Shown: positions 51,987 through 62,031, numbered from the stretch's first letter. The stretch is 64,000 bases of DNA from Rhododendron vialii (GCF_030253575.1 NC_080561.1:8280501-8344500); one strand, 5' to 3'. The notes: a model not told the origin generated them from the letters alone. Program-made: numbers and translations.

Positions 51987-54900
51987 CTGAAAAATCAGAA
52001 ATATTAGTCCTTATTTCCCTAGATAAGTAATCTGCTAAAGTGTTTTCTTTTCCTTTAATATGTTCAAATTCTACTGTATATCCGTTCCCTGTTATTGTAT
52101 CTACAAAGTTAAGCCATCTACGAGTACTAATCTTTTTCTCATTGAGAAGCTTATGAAATTTAACAATTGCTTCACAATCTGTTCTGACTGTAAAAGGTTT
52201 GAATAGCCATAACTTGAAGCTATTAATGGCGTTAATAACTCCTAATATTTCACAATCTATGCTGGCTAAATTTCCTTTTTCTTTATATTTTCCGCTAGAG
52301 TATTTACAAATCTTTTCTGTTGATTTTGCTGAATACTTAGTAGGTTTACTGAGGAGTATTGCTCCCCATCCCTTTTCACTGGCATCTACCTCTATTACTA
52401 TGTAATCAGATTCTAATGGTAAATCTAGTTCTGGTAGATTTCTACAGATCTCTTTAATTTTTCTGACAAGATCAACATCTTGCTGGTTGAAGTACTTTTG
52501 GCCCGTTGGGGTCGTTTTACTGTACAAAGGCCCTATGATTTTGCTAAGATCCTTTATATAGGGTCTAGCATAATTCAAGGTTCCTAAGAATGACTGGAGT
52601 TTTTTCTTATCTTCTATTTTATCAGGAAATTCTAATATCTTCTGTGCAATGTGTGGTTGTAACTGGATCTTTCCTTTTCCTATTCTTACTCCTAAATATT
52701 CTATATATTCTTTATTTAATTCCATTTTCTTTTTACTAATGATTAAACCATTATCTAAGAATAATTGAAAAACAATTCTAAGATGCCTATAATGTTCATC
52801 TTGTGTCTTACTGAAAACAAGAATATCATCAATATAAACAAGAATAAAAGAATTGTAATTTTTAAATATACTATCCATTTTTCTTTGAAAAATACTAGGG
52901 GCTGTTTTTAAGCCAAAGGGCATGACTATCCATTCATAACATCCTTGAGGACATGTGAATGCTGTCCATGGTCTGCTGGTCTGATCTATCATGATCTGCC
53001 AAAATCCTGATTTACAATCAAATTTACTAAAAATTATTGCATCTTGAATGCTATTAATAAGCTGTTCTTTGCTGGGTATATCATAACTATCTATCTGAAT
53101 ATTATCATTAAGGCGTTTGTAGTTTATGACCATTCGCGCCTTTCCTCTCTTAATTTCTGCATGATTTCTTACCATAAAGGCTGCACTTCTGTGAGGACTG
53201 GTACTTTCTGTTATTACCTTAAGATCTAGTAGTTCTTTAATCTGTTTTTCAAATTCTTCTATGTCTAAAGGACTGTATGCTATTTTCTGAGTACTGATCT
53301 TAAAATCTGGGTTTATGATTTCTAGATGTGCTAAGGTCTTGGTTTTATTCCAATGTTTAATTGAATTTTCTCCTAATATCTGGGTTTTTTCTGCTAATCT
53401 GATTAATTCATCTAACAGATCTTTATCTGTTCTTTTTCTCTTTTTGCGATCAAGAACTGACAAAGAATGTTCTATTTGACAAAAATCTATTATATCATAG
53501 TCTATCTGGATTAACTGTTCTTCTAGCTGTTCTTCCATTAACCATTCTAATTCTGTTTCAACGATGTCATCTATGGTTTCTTTATATGAATCTAACTGTG
53601 TGTCTGGAGATGGTATTTCTCTTAACTTTTCTGCTATTTTCTCTTTTACTATCCTATTTTCTTCTGCTATTTTTTCTGTTTTATCTATGGTTCCACCACG
53701 CTTCGCTGACAACTCTGATTCTATATTCTGGGCATGAAGTGTTTCTACCTGTAAACTACGTTTGTGAAATGTCACAAAGTGTTTGCTAAATGTGATGCTT
53801 CCATTCATACTGTCTATAAAGTTTAATCCTAAGATAAACTTATAGCTGTGATTAATATCGCCTATCCATACCATGGGTAATGGGTATGTATGCTGCTGTT
53901 GAAGTCTGTTGGTAAATCTAATGCTGCTATTCATAAGGCATGTATCGTAAATAATACTGGTATTATTCATAAGATCTGCGCGAGCTATATAACCTGGTTT
54001 AGTAAAATATTCTATTGGTATAAGATCACGGCTAATGTGACTCTTACTGGCTCCTGTATCTACCATAGCTTTGGTTTCTATGATTTTACCTGGATTCTTT
54101 CCTTTAGCTGGTAATAAGATCTCACAATTTATCTCTATAAGACTATTTTCTCCTATTCTGTTAACCGATTCAACAATGTTGCAGTGGTCTTCTAATACTT
54201 CAACTGATTTGAAGGGCTGGTTTTTCTCATGTAACTGATTTCTTAATCTGCTGTTTTCTATTCTATATGTTTCTATTTCTATGGATAAAATTTCTATTTT
54301 CTTTTCTAGTTCATCTACCTGTTTTTCAAACTGAAATTTGGTTCTATCTAAATCTAACTTGACTGTGGCTGCTTCTAGCTTGGCTTCCTGAAGTGCTAAT
54401 TTAGAATTCTGATTTAACACTGGTTGCTGTATGCTACCACTTAAATCTATCAAATCTCTATCTATCTGATAGTTTTTCTTGAGACAAAATTTGCAAACAT
54501 TTTTCTTACAATGTTCACAGACACTTCTAAATAATCTGAAAGGATAACCATTGCATTCTGAGCAAGGTTCACTGTCTTGGCCTATATTATGCTGCCACTG
54601 GTGTATACATTCTGTACTACTTTTAATCATAAAAGTATATTCTGGTAGATAACTGGGAAGCTCATCTTCTGAACTACTACTGTAACTATCACTTTCTTCT
54701 AAGAAATTTATCTCTTCTGGTTCTGTACTGATCAAGCTATATATTGATTCAGTATCACTATCTTCTAGTTTTATTTCTATAAACTCTATATTATCAAAAT
54801 CTCCTAATTCTGCCATAAGATTGGCCTTTTCTGCACTTCTCTGATTTTTCCCTTTATTAGGGCATTTATTGGCTAAATGATCTTCTGAGTCGCATATAAA

Positions 54901-56538
54901 GCATTTACATTTTCTGTTCTGAGTCGTCTGAACTTTCCTCCTAAAATGTTTCTTAGGCCTGGGTTTAAACTGTCTTTTACTGGATGCTTGTTCGTAGGAT
55001 TGACTTTTCCTATATCTCTTTCTGGGATAATAACCATGTTTCTGGTATTTATAATTATATTTTCCTGTCTGTGCTATTTTCTTATGGTATTTACTGGCTT
55101 TCTTCTGATATTTATAAAATTTATTTTTCTTTTTCTTTCTTTTATCTTTGTCATATCCATACTGTTGTGGAGTATATATGACTTGGCTACAAAAATTTAA
55201 CTTATTTTTCTTTATGCCTTTCTGGATTTCAAGTGTTGTACACTTGTCTCTTAAGACTGTAAAAACAAACTGAATTCTAGGACCTATACCTAAATGTTGA
55301 TTTTCATCTCCATTAGTAACTTTCCATTTTTCCCATATTTCTTCTCCTAATGGGCCTGGAAGTTTTCTGAAGAATTTATCACTGATTTCTGGATCTAGTG
55401 CTCTGCCTGTCTGGGATGCAAGGGCTATAAAGTCATTGCAAAAACTGACTATATATTTCCATTTATGTAACTTAAGCTGTTCTAACTGTCTTATAGCTAC
55501 ATTCTGGTAGGTGGTGTTTCCTCTATTAGGATCCGCTCCTATAATTAGGGTTTTAACTAAACTGGTGAAATTGTAGACATTTGGTCCTTGGGCTATTAAA
55601 GCCGCATATTGAATTTCAAAATCTCTTTTGTATGCCTCTACAATTCCTTTCGCTGTTTCTCCTAGAAATGATTCGCAATACGACCACATCTCTGCTGAAG
55701 AGTGCCAATTGGTCATTTCTAAAAGTTTTCTAACTAGGGCTTGTTCCCATCTGTCTATTACTGCTTTGTGAAACTGAGGATCAAATGCTGCAATGTCTAG
55801 CATCAATCCCGTGCCTGCTTGTGCCATAAGGGTTATATTTCTATCTGCTAGTAATCTTTTCCCATAGGTTCTAAATTCTAGTTCTTGAGCTGATGGCTCA
55901 ATTCTGGATCTGCTAATTGGAATGTTTCCCATTTCATATACCTGATTTGGGAGTACTGGTGGAGTACTATCGTATGTTTCCATCTTAACTTCTACCATAT
56001 GACTTTCTGTGTTTTTAACTGGTGGTTGATAATATTTAGATCTAGGGTCTGAGTGGCAAAACATATCTTCGACTGAGAGATTGTTTTCCCTGCTGGTGTC
56101 ATATTCTAAAAATTCTTCTTCTAAGACAAATATATTATTTTCTATTAAATATTGTCTTTGAAAACTATCTTCTATTTCTGGATGTTCGTACTCAAGTTTT
56201 TGAGTATAATATCCTTCTAGGATCTGGTAATCATAATAATCTAAATCTGGTCTATAAATTGTTTCTAGGAGTTCCTTTAACCTGATTATGTCAGATTCAC
56301 TAAATTTAAATAACTGATCAAAAGTAAACTGAGGCTGTTCGTATGCCATATAGATGTGTTCTGTTTCTATTTCCGATTGAATAGAACTGCTAACATCTGA
56401 ATGTCTACCTACAGAAGTATAATCGCTGAATCTGAGATTAACTTCTCCTGAACTAGTGGTATAAAAACTATTATTACTGGGTTTAAGCTGTGTTTTTGGA
56501 ACTAAATTCGTGACTTTCCATTCAAGTCCGGCTAACAT
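51898..56538 (-). CDS. Coat-protease-RT-RNase H polyprotein of the pararetrovirus
   Basis: 1546 aa, uninterrupted. In order: an N-terminal spacer; a coat region (about 200-470) with a following Lys/Arg-rich stretch; CCHC knuckle 'CKCFICDSEDHLANKC' (about 544); a second Cys-rich finger with three CxxC pairs (about 660-685); aspartic protease 'MVDTGASKSHIS' (about 826); reverse transcriptase 'VYIDDILVFS' (about 1236); RNase H 'EVDASEKGWGA' (about 1382) and 'NTLADYLSRE'. There is no integrase. Active-site residues are present for all three enzymes. The second Cys-rich finger and RNase H text resemble badnaviruses and tungrovirus. The ORF begins one codon after the stop of the movement ORF and in its frame, so both parts derive from one longer polyprotein or are read by a special mechanism. 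Confidence 0.92.
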   Translation of the reverse strand: MLAGLEWKVTNLVPKTQLKPSNNSFYTTSSGEVNLRFSDYTSVGRHSDVSSSIQSEIETEHIYMAYEQPQFTFDQLFKFSESDIIRLKELLETIYRPDLDYYDYQILEGYYTQKLEYEHPEIEDSFQRQYLIENNIFVLEEEFLEYDTSRENNLSVEDMFCHSDPRSKYYQPPVKNTESHMVEVKMETYDSTPPVLPNQVYEMGNIPISRSRIEPSAQELEFRTYGKRLLADRNITLMAQAGTGLMLDIAAFDPQFHKAVIDRWEQALVRKLLEMTNWHSSAEMWSYCESFLGETAKGIVEAYKRDFEIQYAALIAQGPNVYNFTSLVKTLIIGADPNRGNTTYQNVAIRQLEQLKLHKWKYIVSFCNDFIALASQTGRALDPEISDKFFRKLPGPLGEEIWEKWKVTNGDENQHLGIGPRIQFVFTVLRDKCTTLEIQKGIKKNKLNFCSQVIYTPQQYGYDKDKRKKKKNKFYKYQKKASKYHKKIAQTGKYNYKYQKHGYYPRKRYRKSQSYEQASSKRQFKPRPKKHFRRKVQTTQNRKCKCFICDSEDHLANKCPNKGKNQRSAEKANLMAELGDFDNIEFIEIKLEDSDTESIYSLISTEPEEINFLEESDSYSSSSEDELPSYLPEYTFMIKSSTECIHQWQHNIGQDSEPCSECNGYPFRLFRSVCEHCKKNVCKFCLKKNYQIDRDLIDLSGSIQQPVLNQNSKLALQEAKLEAATVKLDLDRTKFQFEKQVDELEKKIEILSIEIETYRIENSRLRNQLHEKNQPFKSVEVLEDHCNIVESVNRIGENSLIEINCEILLPAKGKNPGKIIETKAMVDTGASKSHISRDLIPIEYFTKPGYIARADLMNNTSIIYDTCLMNSSIRFTNRLQQQHTYPLPMVWIGDINHSYKFILGLNFIDSMNGSITFSKHFVTFHKRSLQVETLHAQNIESELSAKRGGTIDKTEKIAEENRIVKEKIAEKLREIPSPDTQLDSYKETIDDIVETELEWLMEEQLEEQLIQIDYDIIDFCQIEHSLSVLDRKKRKRTDKDLLDELIRLAEKTQILGENSIKHWNKTKTLAHLEIINPDFKISTQKIAYSPLDIEEFEKQIKELLDLKVITESTSPHRSAAFMVRNHAEIKRGKARMVINYKRLNDNIQIDSYDIPSKEQLINSIQDAIIFSKFDCKSGFWQIMIDQTSRPWTAFTCPQGCYEWIVMPFGLKTAPSIFQRKMDSIFKNYNSFILVYIDDILVFSKTQDEHYRHLRIVFQLFLDNGLIISKKKMELNKEYIEYLGVRIGKGKIQLQPHIAQKILEFPDKIEDKKKLQSFLGTLNYARPYIKDLSKIIGPLYSKTTPTGQKYFNQQDVDLVRKIKEICRNLPELDLPLESDYIVIEVDASEKGWGAILLSKPTKYSAKSTEKICKYSSGKYKEKGNLASIDCEILGVINAINSFKLWLFKPFTVRTDCEAIVKFHKLLNEKKISTRRWLNFVDTITGNGYTVEFEHIKGKENTLADYLSREIRTNISDFSDGIFQQYNQFNQNRSEVFNFWECNSQSFL

Positions 56539-56541
56539 TTC

Positions 56542-57255
56542 TTAGTCTCGTTTTTTGGCTTCTATTACCTGAATTCCTCTAGTTCCTAAAGCTTTCAAAT
56601 ATTGATCTGTTCTAAGCTTGTATTTGGTGCTACTGTGGTTACTCAATTTTCCTATAAAACTTACGCATGCTAAAAGGTTCTGAGCATTAGGGATCATATG
56701 ATATCCTTTTGTTTTAATTCCTATTCTTATATGCTGGTAAAATTCATCTAAGGTTACCTGGAAACCTGGTGTGCAGTAAACAATCTGGCAGTTGTTGTTC
56801 ATGTCTAATTCCATGCTTCCTATCAATGCTTGCTCTTGATTTGTAAATCTATTGTCAAAGATCATGACCAATACTTTGGTTCCTAGATCTTGTCTAGCTA
56901 ATCCCTTGATTCCTATGGTAATTAATCCTAGGTGTATAAGACCTAATCTTAACCTTTTGAGCTTGTTGAAGCTCTCCTGGGTAATTATTTCTAAGACTTC
57001 TGTCTGATCTTCTGTTACCACGCTGATTGGCTTTTCTTGGTAACTGGTGTAAGTTCTAACCCCTCTGTTGAAGAAATTTTGTGATTTGTATAAAACCTCT
57101 GGATCTAAAATTTCTAAACTGTGATTTCTAAATCTTTCTAATTGCATCTCTGGATCTAAGATTCCTTCAATTCTATTTTCTTCTATTGGCTGTTTTCCAA
57201 ATACTCTGTTAAATAAAGGAATTCCACTGACCTTGGTCTTACTGCTAGATGCCAT
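56542..57255 (-). CDS. Movement protein (30K superfamily, badnavirus-like) of the pararetrovirus
   Basis: 237 aa. The central part resembles the badnavirus movement domain: 'LIHLGLITIGIKGLAR..LGTKVLVMIFDNRF', 'GSMELDMNNNCQIVYCTPGF', 'FYQHIRIGIKTKGY', 'LLACVSFIGKLSN'. In badnaviruses this domain opens the large ORF3 polyprotein. Here it ends in TAA, followed by one codon and the ATG of the coat/RT ORF in the same frame. Its start overlaps the ORF2 stop by one base (TAATG), as in coupled caulimovirid ORFs. Confidence 0.82.
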   Translation of the reverse strand: MASSSKTKVSGIPLFNRVFGKQPIEENRIEGILDPEMQLERFRNHSLEILDPEVLYKSQNFFNRGVRTYTSYQEKPISVVTEDQTEVLEIITQESFNKLKRLRLGLIHLGLITIGIKGLARQDLGTKVLVMIFDNRFTNQEQALIGSMELDMNNNCQIVYCTPGFQVTLDEFYQHIRIGIKTKGYHMIPNAQNLLACVSFIGKLSNHSSTKYKLRTDQYLKALGTRGIQVIEAKKRD

Positions 57256-57674
57256 TATTGAGTTTCTGAGGATTGAGAAACTTCTAGTTTCTTTCCTTTG
57301 TTTGGATCTGGGGTACCAAATATATTGTAATAAAAGGTATTGTTTTGTAAGGTTTTACTGAATTTTCTGGGTTCTAAGTGTCCGGTTGAGGACGAGATAC
57401 TGATCTGGTTTATTTTAGAGGTTAAAGCCTCTAAAGCTTTTTCTTCTTGAAGCTTATCTATTCTAGTAGATAACTGATCTATCTTTTCTGATGTCTCTGC
57501 TAGTCTATGACTAAGACTAATTAGAAGTTCTATGATAGTATTATTTTGCTTAATGACAACTTCATCTGTTTTTCCTGTTGGTTTGAAACTAGATAATCCG
57601 ATAGGATCTGGTTGAATCTTTCCTGAATTTTCTAATGCTATTCTATAAAATAAACTATCAAGACTATTCTCCAT
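57255..57674 (-). CDS. ORF2 of the pararetrovirus, coiled-coil protein
   Basis: 139 aa. A helical segment (about residues 45-90; 'NTIIELLISLSHRLAETSEKI') with heptad spacing suggests a coiled coil, comparable in place and size to badnavirus ORF2 or caulimovirus virion-associated proteins. Its start overlaps the ORF1 stop by 11 nt and its stop overlaps the movement ORF start (TAATG). No enzymatic motif. Assignment is by position, size and coiled coil only. Confidence 0.65.
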   Translation of the reverse strand: MENSLDSLFYRIALENSGKIQPDPIGLSSFKPTGKTDEVVIKQNNTIIELLISLSHRLAETSEKIDQLSTRIDKLQEEKALEALTSKINQISISSSTGHLEPRKFSKTLQNNTFYYNIFGTPDPNKGKKLEVSQSSETQ

Positions 57675-58230
57675 TTGATAATTTCTTTACTTCTTCCAAA
57701 AGAATCTCCATCTTCTGGAGTTTCTCGTCAATTTCTCTTCTGATTTCAACTGAGTTCTGTTTTATTCTATCTACTTCAACTCTAAGGTCTTTAACTAAAT
57801 TTCTGATTTCTGTCTCAATATCTTTTGGCTGAGTAGTATCTAATTTACTGGTTAAATCTATTATATCCTGCTTGCAAGGCAATTTTCCTGATATAACTAG
57901 CTGTTTTTCTTCTAATTTATTTATTCTTTTTAGTATTTCTGAATGTAAATCCTTAAAGTAATCTAAATTTTCTAATTTCTCGTGAATCTTTGATCTACTA
58001 ATTTTTTCTAAAATCTGGGTAGTTTGGTCAAGAGATTTTTTCGAAAACTCTTCAAACTGATTTCTGGTTATTATATTCTTTTTAAATTCTAAGCTGATTT
58101 TCTTATCTAAGCCACAACTGAGCTGTTCTATTAACTGAAAACCTGTTTTAATCTGATGGTACTGTCTGGACTGTTGAGATCTGATTTCACTTAAACTAGG
58201 ACTAAGGGCTTTTAAGAATTCTTCAATCAT
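57664..58230 (-). CDS. ORF1 of the pararetrovirus, coiled-coil protein
   Basis: 188 aa, starting about 83 nt after the primer binding site. It is almost wholly helical and charged, with repeated hydrophobic heptads in the C-terminal half ('ILKRINKLEEKQLV', 'EIDEKLQKMEILLEEVKKL'). Size and location match ORF1 of badnaviruses and tungrovirus, whose function is poorly known. No stop or frameshift. Confidence 0.65.
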   Translation of the reverse strand: MIEEFLKALSPSLSEIRSQQSRQYHQIKTGFQLIEQLSCGLDKKISLEFKKNIITRNQFEEFSKKSLDQTTQILEKISRSKIHEKLENLDYFKDLHSEILKRINKLEEKQLVISGKLPCKQDIIDLTSKLDTTQPKDIETEIRNLVKDLRVEVDRIKQNSVEIRREIDEKLQKMEILLEEVKKLSNGE

Positions 58231-58312
58231 AAAACTAAACTAATCAAGAATACTACTTAATCTTAACTAAACAATAATAATCTGGCTACTTGAATTAACA
58301 AATAGTACTGTA

Positions 58313-58325
58313 GGCTCTGATACCA
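58313..58325 (-). promoter_or_regulatory. tRNA-Met primer binding site of the pararetrovirus
   Basis: The minus strand reads TGGTATCAGAGCC, complementary to the 3' end of plant initiator tRNA-Met, the primer for caulimovirid minus-strand DNA synthesis. It sits just upstream of ORF1, as in badnaviruses. Confidence 0.88.
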
Positions 58326-58572
58326 AATTGGGCTGGGTACTGTGTAAACATAAATGCGGAATAAATTGCGGTAAAAAATTAAAAATGCAGAATAACCTAG
58401 AGGGTCTTTTCTGTGAATAACTAAAGATTCTGGGGAATTGTATATATGGTACTGTTATTATTGGTTGGTAATGTAATTATTACTCTACTTTACACGTAGG
58501 ATCGGGACGAGTATCGGGTTTTTGGTCATTACTGATAGCATTTCTGTTTGGAAAACAAGAGCCCTCCTATTC

Positions 58573-58958
58573 GGAAGAACGATTTGCACAGAGACACGCA
58601 AGAAAAAATGTGTTTGTGTCTATTTTAAATTCCAAAAAAAATTAAAAAAATATTCATAAATTTTTTAATATTATTTTATGAAATTCTGTAAAAAAATCAA
58701 CTCCAACGGACATCGGTAAGTATTACTTTTGGATTCACAAGGAACTGAGCGGTTTTGCCTCTACGGATTCACAAGGAACTGAGAACAAATCCAAAAGTAA
58801 TACTTACCGATGTCCGTTGGAGGCTTGGAGCTGATTTTTTACATGACCACATAAAATAATATTTAAAAATTTATTGATATTTTTCTAGATTTTTGTGAGA
58901 TCCGGAATGGGCCCAAATACATTTTTTCTTGTGTGGTTCCCTACAAATCTTTCTTGCT
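58573..58958. mobile_element. Foldback MITE next to the pararetrovirus
   Basis: Arms of about 150-190 bp pair almost completely. 'ccaacggacatcggtaagta' and its extension ttacttttggattcacaagg at the inner left are inverted on the right ('taatacttaccgatgtccgt'), and 'gcaagaaaaaatgtgtttg' pairs with the right end. The centre lies near 58755. No coding capacity. It begins within about 100 bp of the estimated viral edge. Confidence 0.8.
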
Positions 58959-59616
58959 ATTAAAATTTCTGAAAAAAAAAGGAAAAAAATTTCTAAACGC
59001 AAATTCACTCATTACCTATATTTTTAATCATTACTTTCATTTCTCTCTCCACTCATTATCTTTATATTTAATAATTAATCTCATTTCTCCCTCTTCACTC
59101 ATTACCCATATCTCCAATTATTATCTTATTTTCTCTTCTCACTCATTACCCAAAATCCAAACCCAAATTTTTTTCAAACCCACGACCGAACAAGGGTTTG
59201 TGAGTGGATTGGGAGAAATTTCGGCCTAGACCCAAAAATTTCTCATGGATTGGATATGCCCTCGGAAATAACTTCAGACCAAGCGATGTAGAACATATGG
59301 AGGTCTAATTTCATGATCAATTGGACCGATCGAAACCTCGGAAGTCCAAACGATGCTTAATTACTCAATTTGGCAAAATTTGGACAAGCTCCGATCAGGC
59401 CAAAACTGGTGGATTGACTTATTTTCGCGCTACGATCAATACTCATCACCCTAAGCGCCGATAGTGTTTTCAGCTTAATTCATTCGTTTAGGCCTTCAAT
59501 TTGTGTTTTTGCCATTTTAGAAAAATTTAATTCATTAATAACTTTTATACTGTAATTCCTTATTAGTTGGTTCTTTTGGGGAAAGTCCTATTTTTCTTTC
59601 CCGTTTGGAGTGCAAT

Positions 59617-59816
59617 TTTGTTCACCCTCCTTAAAATAGAGTGAATATTACCCTCTCTCTTATTGATTAAAAATGTGGATTACACCACAAAATGATGCCA
59701 TGCTTACCAAAAAGCGTATGGTAAGCATACATCACTTTGTGGTGGGATCCACATCATTTCAGCTAATAAGAATGAGGGTAATGTTCACCCTCTTAAGTGA
59801 AGGGTGAACAAAACTC
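59617..59816. mobile_element. Short foldback MITE
   Basis: 'gttcaccctccttaaaatag' on the left is inverted as 'ttaagtgaagggtgaac' on the right. Inner arms 'tgatgccatgcttacc / ggtaagcatacatca' meet near 59710. About 200 bp, noncoding. Confidence 0.7.
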
Positions 59817-60390
59817 AACTCTGCCGTTTGCAATTTTAGGAGTTTCTCTAATTTTTGGAACTTTTTATTTTTCCAACTTATTTATTAAAATTTCGGGTTA
59901 CGCCTTATAAAAAAGGTTGTAATCTAATATTTTGAGCAGTTTTTAGAGTTTCTTTCTCTTCTTGTGCATAAGAAGAACTCGTGGATTCAAATACCTATCT
60001 CGTTTGGATTAGTGTGCTAACAAATACTCTCTTTGTGAATTCCGCATTAGTGCACTAACAAGTACTCGATCTCTTTTGTGAATTCCGTTGCGTCATCAAA
60101 TTAGGGAAACAACAAATTTAAATGTCTACAAATTGAATTTCTGCTAGCCTTTTATTCTTTTTCTATTTTAAGACAAATATTGTTAGATTGACTTATGTGG
60201 TTCTTGCATGTGCCTTTACCACGTAAAAAAAAAAACTTAGATAAAAAATCAACTTAACTGGACATTGAAAGATATAATTAAATTTACTTTTATTTATAAA
60301 ATGCAATCTAACTCAAATGAATAGTCATGAACATTTTTAACTTAAATTTAAAAACAGAATTAGACCGTCAATTTTATAACCCAAAATCTA

Positions 60391-60518
60391 AAATTTAAGT
60401 CTATTTTATAAAATATCTATCGATGTCCGTTTAAAATAATTTTTTAATCGTAGTTTAAATTTAAGTCTATTTTATAAAATATCTATCGATGTCCGTTTAA
60501 AATAATTTTTTAATCGTG
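60391..60518 (+). repeat. 66-bp tandem duplication
   Basis: Two adjacent copies with a period of 66 bp (60391-60456 and 60457-60518) are identical over about 60 bp, both starting aaatttaagtctatttta. The exact match indicates a recent duplication. Confidence 0.9.
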
Positions 60519-60952
60519 GATAAACTACTCAGCAATCCCGACAAGATATATGGCTTATGTTTACTACAATCAACGTAAGGTAGAACCACCACCGTGGCAG
60601 TGGCGAAAGCCCGCCGGCATACAGAATTAATTTGAACACCCCCATGCATCCTCCTTATACATATCCTTCGAATTACGTCCTCCCAACAAGCCAATGAATA
60701 AAGATATATAACTAGACATGGAATGTGCCATCGAGACATACAAAATTAAAGTGCACCAAACCAATTGGAAACAAAAAAAAAAAAACCTCAAAATAGACAA
60801 CATTCACACAATTTATTACAATTGAGTCCTCAAAACAAACTTCAAACAAGTGCCACGGTTTATACCTAGCTAGTACCACAAGTATGATAAAAACATAGTA
60901 CATCACTTCACTCACATACATCAAGAACCATCCATACAATGATGCTTTTCCT

Positions 60953-61951
60953 CTAGTGGTTGTGGTGGTGGGTGCCAGGTAGTTTCTCCTTGATCTTCTC
61001 CAGTATACCCTTCTTCTCGTGCTCGTGCGGGTGGTGCCCCGGAGGAGCAGCAGCAGCGCTGCTGAGGGGAACCGGGTAAGAGCCGGTTTGAGGGGCATGC
61101 TCGTCTTTGTGCTTTCCAGGCAATATCTCCTTCAGTTTCTCTTTCAGTCCCTTCTTCTTCTTCCTCCTCCCACCTTGCCCATCATCCTCAGACTACAAAT
61201 CAAGGAAGGAGTTCAAAAAAATGACGACGAAAACGACGGAAACCATGCATCGAACATAGTTGTGGACTGTCAAGAGTGAGTTGAACAAACCTTGTGTATT
61301 ACAACTTTGGACTTTAATTGGACTCGCTGTCAGGACGGTTCTGATCTAGATTAGTCAGCCCGACACCGAATTATCATAAAAGAGAATAAATTATATACAT
61401 AAGCGGTGCAAACATTTGTTTCTTCAAATCAATTCAATTACCCTACGTCGTCATGTTCTATTAATGTTTGGAGGAAACAAATAATTTATTTGAAATAAAT
61501 AAATATTTACACCGCCGGTGTATAGTATAATTTAATCTCATCATAAAAGCCATGCCGTTATGTTAACTTCATGATTAATTTATGGCATGTGGAGTGTGAA
61601 CATATAGCTCACCGAGCTAGAGCTCGAACTGCTGGAACCGCGTAGCTGCTCCCCCAGCGGCCGGTGCTCACCTCTGGTAGCTCCAACCCCCGTTACACCA
61701 CCGTGCACAGCCGCCTCAGTAGGCGGTACTGCACCACCATGCGGGTGGGTTCCGGTGAGCGGTACACCTTCGACGACAGTCTCAGCCACCACCACATCAC
61801 CCGTGTCGGTTGTTTCCACGCCTTCGACGATGGTGGCGGCAACCCCGGTCAGGTGCATGGGGTGGCCGTGCTCGTCGGTCAGCTGAACCGGGTTTCCATG
61901 TTCGTCGGTCAGCTGTATAGGGTTGCCCTGTTCATCATAAATATCAGCCAT
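60953..61951 (-). CDS. Y3SK2 dehydrin (LEA group 2)
   Basis: Two exons (minus): 61951-61613 and 61192-60953, phase 0, 192 aa. Three tandem Y-type segments near the N-terminus ([24 protein letters not shown]), a serine run followed by EDD (S segment) that spans the intron, and two K segments ([28 protein letters not shown]) define the architecture. A Gly/Thr-rich region separates Y and S. It ends in a His-rich tail 'GTHHHNH', which may bind metal. Dehydrins are disordered proteins that protect membranes and enzymes during drought, cold and seed drying. The intron inside the S segment is typical. Intact and probably functional. Confidence 0.95.
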
Positions 61952-62031
61952 GTTTTTAGAGTTGAAAGGGATCTGGATACAAAGTAGAAGATAGAAACAG
62001 AGTGTGAGATTAGGAAGAGTTTGGAAACCAG

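Larger units (their letters stand above)
48960..58500 (-). mobile_element. Endogenous pararetrovirus (Caulimoviridae), nearly full length
   Basis: This block of about 9.5 kb on the minus strand holds, in transcription order from 58325: a tRNA-Met primer site, ORF1, ORF2, a movement-protein ORF, a coat-protease-RT-RNase H polyprotein ORF, a viroplasmin-type ORF, a TATA promoter and a small leader ORF. There are no LTRs and no integrase, which argues against an LTR retrotransposon. All main frames are open, apart from one stop codon between movement and coat/RT regions. Boundaries are estimated from loss of viral features, not from a target duplication. Plant pararetroviruses integrate by illegitimate recombination. 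The movement, RT and RNase H sequences resemble badnaviruses/tungrovirus; the viroplasmin ORF does not fit that layout. Confidence 0.9.
58501..60952. other. Host intergenic region between the pararetrovirus and the dehydrin gene
   Basis: Contains a foldback (58573-58958), a MITE-like palindrome (59617-59816) and a 66-bp tandem duplication (60391-60518). The rest is AT-rich. No gene-like frame apart from unsupported stretches at 58933-59229 and 60497-60739. Confidence 0.6.

Noticed and set aside
51898-56538. LTR retrotransposon (Ty3-type) identity for the RT-bearing ORF
   Set aside because: There is no integrase and there are no LTRs. A movement-protein domain, a viroplasmin ORF and the badnavirus-like RNase H all point to Caulimoviridae.
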